From positions 1 to 23,019 of the forward strand of contig CAMEWZ010000006.1 of NCBI GenBank assembly GCA_945946745.1: a stretch of DNA of 23,019 bases, in the 5' to 3' direction. The position numbers and the translations under genes were made by a program. The stretch's first letter is position 1, and each line of letters opens with the position of its first letter. Under the pieces are notes generated by a model. The model ran no database searches. It was not told the origin of the DNA and worked only from the letters and a program-made list of their open reading frames with translations. This stretch comes from an uncultured Clostridia bacterium. GTDB lineage: Bacteria > Bacillota > Clostridia > Oscillospirales > Oscillospiraceae. Shown here in pieces: positions 1 through 7,230 of the stretch.

Positions 1-1966
1 CGTCGTTCTGCAGGAAGGGAATGAAGGAGGTTGCGATGGAGATCATCATTCTGGGAGACACGTCGATATAGTCGATCATGCCCCGGTCAACCTCGATGAT
101 CTCATTGCGGTGACGGCAGGTGATACGGGCGTTGGCAAGGCACCCGTTCTCGTCCAGAGGCTCGTTGGCCTGACCGATGTAGAAATCGTCCTCCACATCG
201 GCGGTCATATACTCCACGTTCTTGGTGACAAAACCGGTGGCCTTATCGACCTTCCGGTAGGGAGCCTCCACGAAGCCGTACTCGTTGATCTTGGCAAAGG
301 TGGCCAGGTAGTTGATCAGGCCGATGTTGGGACCTTCGGGGGTCTCGATGGGGCACATACGGCCGTAGTGGGTGTAGTGAATATCACGAACGTCGAAGGA
401 AGCCCGGTCACGGCTCAAACCGCCGGGTCCCAGAGCGGACAGACGGCGCTTGTGGGTCAGCTCAGACAGGGGGTTATTCTGATCCATGAACTGAGACAGA
501 GGGGAAGAACCGAAGAATTCCTTGATAACAGCGGTGACAGGCCGAATGTTAATCAAGCTCTGGGGCGTGACGGCGTCCAGATCCTGGACGGTCATCCGCT
601 CCCGGATCACCCGATCCAGACGGCTAAAGCCGATGCGGAACTGGTTCTGCAGCAGCTCGCCCACGCAGCGCAGGCGGCGGTTGCCCAGGTGATCGATGTC
701 ATCGGGGGTGCCGATGCCCATGGCCACGCAGTTGAGGTAGTTGATGGAGGCCATGATGTCGTCCACGATGATGTGGTTGGGGATCAGATCGGTGTAGCGC
801 TCGGCGATGGCGTCCTTCCAGCCGTCGGCGGGAACCGTCTCCAGCATTTCCTTCAGCACGGGAAAATAGACCTTTTCCTTGATGCCGTACTCCTTGGGGT
901 CGAAGTCCACAAAGGCAGACATATCCACCATGTTGTTGGAGAACACCTTAACATTGCTGTCGCCAACCTTGACAACGGCCTCGTTGACGCCCTTGCGGCT
1001 CAGCTCATGCGCCTGGGCACGGGAAATGAACTCCCCGGGCATAACCAGAATTTCACCGGTCATGGGATCGGCAATGGGCTCGGCGGCCTCCTGGCCGGAC
1101 AAGCGGCTCCAAATGTCCATCTTCTTGTTGAACTTGTAGCGGCCGACCTTGCTCACATCGTAGCGGTGGGGGTCAAACAGCAGGCCCTCCAGATGGGCGG
1201 TGGCAGTCTCCACCGTGGGAGGCTCACCGGGCCGGAGGCGGCGGTAGATCTCCAGGAGGGACTCCTCCCGGGTCTTGCAGGGATCCTTGTCCAGGGTCGC
1301 CAGAATCCGCTCATCCTCGCCAAACAGGGCCTTGATCTGCTCGTCCGTCTGCACGCCCAGGGCGCGGATCAAGCAGGTGATGGGCAGCTTGCGGTTCTTA
1401 TCGATGCGCACCCAGAATACATTGGCGTTGTCCGTCTCGTATTCCAGCCAGGCGCCCCGGTAAGGAATGACGGTGGCGGTGTAGGTATGCTGATCCGCCT
1501 TATCCACCTCGTGGCCATAGTACATGCCAGGGCTGCGGACGATCTGGGAGATAATGACACGCTCGGCGCCATTGATGACAAAGGTGCCGCCGTTGGTCAT
1601 AACAGGAAAATCGCCCATGAAGATTTCCTGTTCCTTGATCTCATTGGTCTCGGTATTGCGCAGACGCACCCGCACCTTGATGGGCTTGGCGTAGGTGGCA
1701 TCCCGCTCCTTACACTCCTCGATGGTGTACTTGGGCTTGTCCTCCATGGTGTAGTCCAGGAAGGAAAGCTCCAGCTTGCCGGAGAAGTCGGTAATGGTGC
1801 CGACGTCCTGGAACACCTCCCGCAGTCCCGTTTCCAGGAACCACTGGTAGGAGTCCTTCTGGATCTTCAGCATGTTGGGGATCTCCAGGATCTCTTCATA
1901 CTTCGCGTAAGATTTACGCATGGTCTTGCCGAACATTACGTCCTTGACCATTGCCATATGGATCAT
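1..1966 (-). CDS. rpoB: RNA polymerase beta subunit, N-terminal part (truncated by window edge)
   Basis: Catalytic-core beta subunit of RNA polymerase. Reverse translation from 1966 gives about 655 codons with unmistakable beta motifs. The fork/rifampicin region (FFGSSPLSQFMDQNNPLSE, then THKRRLSALGPGGLSRDRA) lies at about 385-530, followed by RMCPIETPEGPNIGLINYL. The usual rifampicin-contact residues (Q, D, H, R and S of this cluster) are all present, so no classical resistance change is visible. The start is placed at the ATG at 1966 (MIHMAMVKDVMFGKTM) because AAAGG lies 5 nt upstream of it; in-frame ATGs at 1957 and 1951 are alternatives, and 1951 gives the most family-like N-terminus. About half of the usual ~1200-residue protein is present; the rest lies left of position 1. 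Upstream there is no rplL or rplJ; the gene has its own consensus promoter. Confidence 0.97.
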   Translation of the reverse strand, partial: MIHMAMVKDVMFGKTMRKSYAKYEEILEIPNMLKIQKDSYQWFLETGLREVFQDVGTITDFSGKLELSFLDYTMEDKPKYTIEECKERDATYAKPIKVRVRLRNTETNEIKEQEIFMGDFPVMTNGGTFVINGAERVIISQIVRSPGMYYGHEVDKADQHTYTATVIPYRGAWLEYETDNANVFWVRIDKNRKLPITCLIRALGVQTDEQIKALFGEDERILATLDKDPCKTREESLLEIYRRLRPGEPPTVETATAHLEGLLFDPHRYDVSKVGRYKFNKKMDIWSRLSGQEAAEPIADPMTGEILVMPGEFISRAQAHELSRKGVNEAVVKVGDSNVKVFSNNMVDMSAFVDFDPKEYGIKEKVYFPVLKEMLETVPADGWKDAIAERYTDLIPNHIIVDDIMASINYLNCVAMGIGTPDDIDHLGNRRLRCVGELLQNQFRIGFSRLDRVIRERMTVQDLDAVTPQSLINIRPVTAVIKEFFGSSPLSQFMDQNNPLSELTHKRRLSALGPGGLSRDRASFDVRDIHYTHYGRMCPIETPEGPNIGLINYLATFAKINEYGFVEAPYRKVDKATGFVTKNVEYMTADVEDDFYIGQANEPLDENGCLANARITCRHRNEIIEVDRGMIDYIDVSPRMMISIATSFIPFLQND

Positions 1967-2040
1967 CACAGCCTTTCTTACGAATTGTGTGTCGCTTATG
2001 ATACGCTTGGGCCGGTTGTCAGTTGTTACAAAGTTACCCC

Positions 2041-2069
2041 TTGACAGCCGCTCCTTCCTGTGCTAAAAT
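2041..2069 (+). promoter_or_regulatory. Candidate plus-strand promoter facing the rpoB promoter
   Basis: TTGACA (2041-2046), a 17-nt spacer and TAAAAT (2064-2069; 5 of 6 consensus). It lies inside the rpoB leader and points the opposite way, with a predicted start near 2076. No convincing coding sequence with a ribosome binding site follows directly. A terminator-like hairpin follows about 100 nt downstream. Confidence 0.5.
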
Positions 2070-2124
2070 AACCATGTTGGAAGTAAAGTCCAGAAATAGG
2101 CATAGTACCACAGTATGGACATTC

Positions 2125-2153
2125 ATTATAGCATCTTGTACAAACTTTGTCAA
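2125..2153 (-). promoter_or_regulatory. Consensus sigma-A promoter of rpoB
   Basis: Read on the minus strand, TTGACA (2153-2148), a 17-nt spacer and TATAAT (2130-2125) form a perfect consensus housekeeping promoter. Transcription would start near 2118, giving an rpoB leader of about 150 nt. No conserved riboswitch or ribosomal-protein site was recognised in that leader. Confidence 0.85.
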
Positions 2154-2172
2154 TGAAAAATTTCCACAATTC

Positions 2173-2195
2173 CGGGGCGGACGCCTCGTTTTTTT
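2173..2195 (+). terminator. Intrinsic terminator-like hairpin with T7 tract
   Basis: A 6-bp stem (CGGGGC/GCCTCG, one G-T pair) with loop GGAC is followed at once by seven Ts (2189-2195). The T tract is on the plus strand only, so it would stop rightward transcripts. It would close the candidate antisense RNA and insulate the gene at 2415. Confidence 0.5.
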
Positions 2196-2223
2196 ATGCC
2201 CAATTCCACAAGGTCGTCCCATT

Positions 2224-2267
2224 CCAGCGGCCAAGCTTTCTTCTTTCCAGTTCTAGCCGCTGGTTTT
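2224..2267 (+). terminator. Possible second, weaker terminator hairpin
   Basis: Perfect 8-bp inverted repeat CCAGCGGC (2224-2231) / GCCGCTGG (2256-2263) with a 24-nt loop, followed by TTTT then a pyrimidine-rich run. The long loop and short T tract make it a weak candidate. It may back up the hairpin at 2173-2195. Confidence 0.25.
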
Positions 2268-2365
2268 CCTTCCAATCCATTTTATCTTTTTTCGCGTTTA
2301 GTCACAAACGCCAATTTATTTTGTTATGTATACCTCTTTATCAGTAATTTCTCCATATCCTCTTA

Positions 2366-2374
2366 TGCTATTAT
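2366..2374 (+). promoter_or_regulatory. Possible extended -10 promoter for the PHP-domain gene
   Basis: TGC-TATTAT (2366-2374) fits an extended -10 element about 40 nt upstream of the start codon at 2415. No good -35 box lies at the right distance. The surrounding 2270-2400 stretch is AT-rich compared with its neighbours, as expected for a promoter region. Confidence 0.35.
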
Positions 2375-2414
2375 CAAAAATGTCCAAAAAAGTAAAAACA
2401 TAGGAGGAATGATT

Positions 2415-5400
2415 ATGAAAACCACCCAAAAGCATCCCATTCGTCTACTGTCTCTTTTCCTGGCACTGTGTTTCCTTTTCTCCCTTCCCCTGCCCGCTTT
2501 TGCGGAAGAAGAACCCCCGGCAGACCCAATTCCCATAATAGAAGCCGAAGAAATCCCCATATCGGAAACAGATGAAATTCCAATCACAAAATCAGAAGAA
2601 ATCACACCCGAGGAGCCCGCCGCGCCACCGGAGGAATCTCCCCAGGAGCCGCTGGATTCTCCCGACGAGGAAACACCATCGGAAGAAAATGCCGCTCCCC
2701 CTTCTGAAGAAGTGTCAGAAGAAGCCGTGATGTCACCGGAAGAAGCGTTGCCCGCTTCGGAGGACATCACGGCTTTTTCTATGTTGAAACAAAATCTTTC
2801 GGGGTCTGACGAGACCCCTCTGCCGGTGTTGTCTTCCCTGCCTCCCAGCATTCCCATTGCGGATGCGCTGGCTCTGCCCGACGACTGGTCAGAACCCTTT
2901 GTACTCCAGGGTACCGCCGTGCTCCTTGTCGATTCCCGGCTGGTATTGCAGGATAACTCCGGCGGAATTTGCCTTTCCTTCTCCGAGACACCGGATGTTT
3001 CCCTGGGAGACGAGCTGGAAGTGACCTGCGAACGAAGCAGCGCAGGTTTTTCCGCGTACGATGCCGTCCCCTTGGGCTCCTCCGCGCTGCCCACGCCATT
3101 GGAATGCACCCTGGCCGACGCCCCGGAGAACCGCCTCATTCAAATCGGCGGCGCTATCCTTGGGGAAGGCTGCATAACCCAGGATTCCGTCTGTCTTCCA
3201 TTGTCCGCAACGCTGCCGGAGGGCATCGCCGTGGGCGACTGCGTCACTGCCATGGGCGTTCTGTTGGATGGCAGATTGTACGCCCATGGTCTTTCCAAGG
3301 CCAAGGCGCGGGTGGAAACCACGAACACCTGGTATCCTGTCTCGGTGGAGGCGCTTCTTCCCACGGATACCGCCATCTTTACGGTGACCAACGCCGAAGG
3401 TAAGCTATTCGTCCCGGTCTGGAACGAACAAAGAAGCACATTTTCTCCCATGGAGGTTCAGCGGAACACAGATGGGAATTTGGAATGCCCGGCATCCATT
3501 CTAACCTGGAACATCACCCAGGATTCCCAGGGGATGACGCTTTCCTCCTCCCAAGGCTATCTTTCCAGCCGGAATTCATCAATTGGACTTACTCTTTCCT
3601 CTAATGTTGATTATTGGTCGATTTCCGAAGGGTACTTGTATCATCTTACCTACGTGCGATATTTGGCCTACCTCTACAGCGACTGGCGGATGGTAATAGA
3701 CCACCAGGGCCTAGCCTCTGGGCAGTCCCTCCAGTTCTGGCGGTCAACTCCCGTCTCCGACACCCCGCCCTCCCAGCCGGATACGCCCGTTTCCCGGCCT
3801 TACTTTGGCCAGCTGCATGCCCACTCCAACCTTTCCAGCGGGCTGGATACTCCCGAACAGCTTTACGCAACCGCAGTCCAGGAGGGAATGGACTTTTTCG
3901 CCATAACAGACCACAGCAATTCCTTCGACAATAGCCGCTCCGGGAACATCAACCAGGATGGCAAGGGCATCAGCAGCGACTGGGCTGAAGGAAAAGCGGC
4001 CGCTACCGCCGCTGCCACGGAAACCTTCCTGCCCCTGTTCGGCTACGAGCTGTCCTGGCCGCCGACCCGGGATCTGGGGCATATTGCCACCTTCCGCACC
4101 CCAGGCTGGCTGTCCTACGAACAGGAAGAAGCCTCCACCTTGGAGCGCTACTATGAAGCCCTGGTCTCCTGTCCCGGCTCCGTCAGCCAATTCAACCACC
4201 CCGGAGAATACTACGGGGATTTTGAGGATTTCAGCCACTATGACCAGCGCTACGACGATGCCATTTTCCTTCTGGAGGTCAGTGCGGAGGGCAGTTTTAC
4301 CGCCTATGACCGCTATACCCGGGCGCTGGATCGAGGCTGGCATGTGGCCCCCAGCAGCAGCCAGCAAAGCCGCGGCCGCACCGCCATCTGGGCGGAGGAG
4401 CTGACGGAGGACGCCATTTTCGCCGCCATCCGCCAATACCGGGTCTACGCCACCGGAGATCCGGATCTGTCCATCTCCTTTACCGTTGACGGCCAGAGCA
4501 TGGGCTCCATCCTCACCCAGGCCGAAACAATGGAAGTCACCCTCAGCGATCCAACGGACAGTGCCATTGGTCTGGTGGAGGTTATTGTGGACGGCGGCCG
4601 TGTGTTTTCCTCTCAAACGGTGCAAACCGCCCAGGCCGCGCTGACCATCCCGCTGTCCGGGGATTATTCCTATTATTATCTGCGCGTCACCCAGCCGGAC
4701 GGAGACATTGCCGTGACTGCCCCGGTTTGGATCGAGGATTACACGGATGTGGGCATCCGCAGCTTTACCAGCGAAGATTCCCCCAGTCCGGGCCAGGAAA
4801 TCTCCCTGGACGTAACCCTGTATAACCAGGAGCCGAATGCCTATCGGGTGGAATCCATCACGCTGTATGAAGGAGACACCCAGCTTGACAAAATAGAAAA
4901 CCCCGGAACGGTGTCCCGGGGCGGCACTCTGCGCCAAAGCTTCTCCTATACCTGCGGCGATGCAGGCACCATAGCCCTTCGGGCCGTGGTTACCGGCAGC
5001 ATTGGCGGAAAAACCCGCACGGACGAGCAATCCCTGCTCCTGCGCTGCACGCCTGCCCTGCCCGATGCCGTCACGCCTCTTTCGGATATCCGCCAGGGAC
5101 GAATCGGGCAGACCTACCGGGCCAAGGGCTTTGTCACTGCCGGAACCTCCAATCCCAACAACGCCTTCCCCAATACCATCTATCTCCAGGATGACACCGG
5201 CGGCATTGCCGTCACCGCGTTTTCCGTCAGCGGCGTTCAAGTGGGCTGTCCGCTGGAAATCATCGGCGTCCTGCGCAGTAGCAACGGCAATCTGATTTTG
5301 GAAATGCTGGAATTCACCGTGCCCAAGGAGGATTATTACCGCTTTGTTCCTCGAACGCTATCCTGCGAAACCGCCACGAACTATGCCGTACACGGCGGTG

Positions 5401-5756
5401 AGCTGTTGCAGGTGCAGGGCAAGGTCATTTCCCGCGTCCTCACAGACGACGGTAAGGGCGTCCGCCAATTTGTGATTGAGGACATTGTCGGCGGGCGCGC
5501 TACCATTTTAATAGAACCCTACATTCGTTCCGGCTCCACCGGGGAGAACACCCTTGCCAGTCAGGTTCAAGTTGGCCGCACCGTCCGGGCCATGGGTTTG
5601 GGGCATCTGGACGAATCCGGTCAAAGCGTGCTCCGGGTGCGCAACTGCGAGGAGGTCGTCTACGTCCCGCCTCTCCCCGACCGCACCAATCCCAAAACCG
5701 GCGATTGCTTTCCATGGCTGGTACTTTTTTACCGGTCAGACGCATGGTTCTCTTGA
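2415..5756 (+). CDS. Large secreted PHP-domain (CehA/McbA-type) putative metal-dependent phosphoesterase with OB-fold-like modules
   Basis: 1113 residues, predicted exported. The start at 2415 is chosen because AGGAGG (2402-2407) sits 7 nt upstream; the ATG at 2409 is too close. Order: signal peptide 1-30 (ends PAFA), acidic Pro/Glu-rich linker ~31-118, two OB-fold-like segments ~147-302, a beta-rich segment ~306-443, PHP domain ~462-705, Ig/CARDB-like segment ~770-877, two more OB-fold-like segments ~886-1085, then NPKTGD at 1092-1097. PHP metal-site residues visible are H468 and H470 (GQLHAHSNLS), D499-H500 (AITDHSN), E545 (GYELSW) and H595 (QFNHPGEYYG). The stretch after G641-W642 reads HVAPSSSQQS, without the usual late Asp/His ligands as I know them. 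After NPKTGD only ~16 residues follow, with no full membrane span or basic tail. Substrate unknown. It stands alone, divergent from rpoB and convergent with cbiP. Confidence 0.85.
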   Translation: MKTTQKHPIRLLSLFLALCFLFSLPLPAFAEEEPPADPIPIIEAEEIPISETDEIPITKSEEITPEEPAAPPEESPQEPLDSPDEETPSEENAAPPSEEVSEEAVMSPEEALPASEDITAFSMLKQNLSGSDETPLPVLSSLPPSIPIADALALPDDWSEPFVLQGTAVLLVDSRLVLQDNSGGICLSFSETPDVSLGDELEVTCERSSAGFSAYDAVPLGSSALPTPLECTLADAPENRLIQIGGAILGEGCITQDSVCLPLSATLPEGIAVGDCVTAMGVLLDGRLYAHGLSKAKARVETTNTWYPVSVEALLPTDTAIFTVTNAEGKLFVPVWNEQRSTFSPMEVQRNTDGNLECPASILTWNITQDSQGMTLSSSQGYLSSRNSSIGLTLSSNVDYWSISEGYLYHLTYVRYLAYLYSDWRMVIDHQGLASGQSLQFWRSTPVSDTPPSQPDTPVSRPYFGQLHAHSNLSSGLDTPEQLYATAVQEGMDFFAITDHSNSFDNSRSGNINQDGKGISSDWAEGKAAATAAATETFLPLFGYELSWPPTRDLGHIATFRTPGWLSYEQEEASTLERYYEALVSCPGSVSQFNHPGEYYGDFEDFSHYDQRYDDAIFLLEVSAEGSFTAYDRYTRALDRGWHVAPSSSQQSRGRTAIWAEELTEDAIFAAIRQYRVYATGDPDLSISFTVDGQSMGSILTQAETMEVTLSDPTDSAIGLVEVIVDGGRVFSSQTVQTAQAALTIPLSGDYSYYYLRVTQPDGDIAVTAPVWIEDYTDVGIRSFTSEDSPSPGQEISLDVTLYNQEPNAYRVESITLYEGDTQLDKIENPGTVSRGGTLRQSFSYTCGDAGTIALRAVVTGSIGGKTRTDEQSLLLRCTPALPDAVTPLSDIRQGRIGQTYRAKGFVTAGTSNPNNAFPNTIYLQDDTGGIAVTAFSVSGVQVGCPLEIIGVLRSSNGNLILEMLEFTVPKEDYYRFVPRTLSCETATNYAVHGGELLQVQGKVISRVLTDDGKGVRQFVIEDIVGGRATILIEPYIRSGSTGENTLASQVQVGRTVRAMGLGHLDESGQSVLRVRNCEEVVYVPPLPDRTNPKTGDCFPWLVLFYRSDAWFS

Positions 5757-5769
5757 TACTTCTCCCGCC

Positions 5770-7230
5770 TCATTCCCGGTTCAAAATCCGATACACCAGC
5801 TCCATATCCAGTCCCTCCCGTACAGCCTGCGCCAGAATGTCATATTGGCGCTGCTTGTAGGCCGCCGGGTCATCGCTTTCCAACGTCTGTAGGGAAAGGC
5901 CCCGTTTCCGGCAAAGGGCCTTTATCATTGCATCCGCCACACCGGGGGCATCAAAAATGCCGTGGATATAACTGCCGTATACACTGCCGTTTCCCACCAC
6001 CGGGGCCGCCGCTTCTTTGCTGCGGCCCATGTGGATTTCATAGCCCGTGTATGTCATGCCGTTCAAGAAGCTGAGCAGCCCCGGTATCTGCTGAAAAACG
6101 CCCCTTGTCTGGGTCTGCACCTTTTGTCCCCGGAACACGGTCTGCATATCCAGCAGCCCCATCCCGGCAATTTCCGTGACACCGGCGGCTTCCACCTGCT
6201 CCGGATCCAGAATTCGGCTTCCCAGCATCTGGTAGCCGCCGCAGATGCCGAATACCAGCTTCCCGGCGCTTGCCGCCTTGCAGATGGCGGCCTCCAGCCC
6301 ACTCTGCCGCAGCCATTGCAGGTCGGCAATGGTGCTCTTGGTGCCGGGCAGCAGGATCATGTCCGGGTCATGCAGCTCCGAGACCCGATCCACATACCGC
6401 ACGGACACATTTTCATACCGCTCAAAGGGAGCAAAATCCGTAAAATTGGAAATTCGGGGCAGCCGGATCACCACGATGTCCAGCAGTTTTCGCTCCCCGC
6501 CGGAAGAAAACCGCTCCGTCAAGCTGTCCTCGTCGTCCACATCCACATGGACATAGGGCACCACCCCCGCCACCGGAACGCCGCAGAGCGTTTCCAGCGT
6601 CCGCAGTCCCGGCTCCAGAATGGCCCGGTCGCCTCGGAATTTGTTGATGACGGTGCCCTTGATTCTGGCCCGCTCCTCCGGCTCCAGCAGGGCCACCGTG
6701 CCGTAGAGCTGGGCAAACACCCCGCCCCGGTCGATGTCTCCCGCCAGCAGCACCGGCGCGTCCACCAGCTTGGCTAGGCCCATGTTGACGATGTCCTCCT
6801 GCTTGAGATTGATTTCCGCAGGACTGCCCGCCCCTTCGATGACGATGATATCATACTCCGCGTCCAGGGAACGGTAAGCATCCATTACTGCCGGAAGAAA
6901 TTCCCGCTTCCGGCGGTAATACTCCATGGCGCGCATGTTTCCCAGAACCTGACCGTTCACGATCACCTGGCTGCCCACATCGGTGGTGGGTTTCAGCAAT
7001 ATGGGATTCATCCGCACATCCGGGGCGATCCCCGCCGCCTCCGCCTGCACCACCTGGGCCCGGCCCATCTCTCCCCCATCCGCTGTGATGAAGGAATTCA
7101 GTGCCATATTCTGGCTTTTAAAGGGCGCCACCCGGTAGCCGTCCTGCCGGAAAATCCGGCACAGTCCGGCGCACAGCAGGCTTTTTCCCGCGTTGGACAT
7201 GGTGCCCTGGATCATAATATTCTTAGCCAT
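5770..7230 (-). CDS. cbiP: Cobyric acid synthase (adenosylcobyrate a,c-diamide amidase family)
   Basis: Glutamine- and ATP-dependent amidation of the b, d, e and g side chains of adenosylcobyrinic a,c-diamide to give adenosylcobyric acid; cytoplasmic. 486 residues, near the usual ~500. The N-terminal DTBS-like ATPase domain begins IMIQGTMSNAGKS (P-loop), with SQNMALNSF at 39-47 and AGDIDRGGVFAQ at 163-174. The C-terminal class I glutaminase domain has Cys330 in FGICGGYQMLG and His423 in YIHGIFD. The start at 7230 is chosen for AAAGGAG 5 nt upstream and the conserved MAKNIMIQGT start; it overlaps the 3' end of cobD by 8 bp. It is the last gene of the operon, ending 13 bp from the stop of the convergent gene with no evident terminator between. 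The equivalent name in the aerobic nomenclature is cobQ. Confidence 0.96.
   Translation of the reverse strand: MAKNIMIQGTMSNAGKSLLCAGLCRIFRQDGYRVAPFKSQNMALNSFITADGGEMGRAQVVQAEAAGIAPDVRMNPILLKPTTDVGSQVIVNGQVLGNMRAMEYYRRKREFLPAVMDAYRSLDAEYDIIVIEGAGSPAEINLKQEDIVNMGLAKLVDAPVLLAGDIDRGGVFAQLYGTVALLEPEERARIKGTVINKFRGDRAILEPGLRTLETLCGVPVAGVVPYVHVDVDDEDSLTERFSSGGERKLLDIVVIRLPRISNFTDFAPFERYENVSVRYVDRVSELHDPDMILLPGTKSTIADLQWLRQSGLEAAICKAASAGKLVFGICGGYQMLGSRILDPEQVEAAGVTEIAGMGLLDMQTVFRGQKVQTQTRGVFQQIPGLLSFLNGMTYTGYEIHMGRSKEAAAPVVGNGSVYGSYIHGIFDAPGVADAMIKALCRKRGLSLQTLESDDPAAYKQRQYDILAQAVREGLDMELVYRILNRE

Larger units (their letters stand above)
2076..2195 (+). ncRNA. Candidate small antisense RNA over the rpoB leader and promoter
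   Basis: Inferred transcript bounded by the plus-strand promoter at 2041-2069 and the hairpin plus T7 tract at 2173-2195. About 43 nt (2076-2118) would be complementary to the 5' end of the rpoB mRNA, and the rest crosses the rpoB promoter. It matches no RNA family I recognise. An in-frame reading from the ATG near 2073 has no ribosome binding site, so a non-coding transcript is preferred. Only the two signals are seen directly; existence of the RNA is an inference. Confidence 0.35.

Noticed and set aside
110..2044. 644-codon open frame on the plus strand opposite rpoB
   Set aside because: It is the mirror of the GC-rich rpoB coding frame, has His/Val/Gly-rich low-complexity translation, no ribosome binding site and no family features; rpoB on the other strand is certain.
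2580..2770. Possible DNA repeat array in the PHP gene
   Set aside because: The repeats (EEIPI / DEIPI / EEITP and SEE/PEE units) are short, degenerate protein-level repeats of an acidic linker, not a regular nucleotide array.
2363..3139. 258-codon Ser/Gly-rich open frame on the minus strand
   Set aside because: It is the complement of the acidic Pro/Glu linker and first OB-like segment of the secreted PHP protein; composition follows from the repeats on the other strand.
3744..5240. 498-codon open frame on the minus strand
   Set aside because: Antisense to the PHP protein, with Gly/Ala/Val-rich translation and no recognisable domain; the plus-strand frame has a signal peptide, a good ribosome binding site and PHP motifs.
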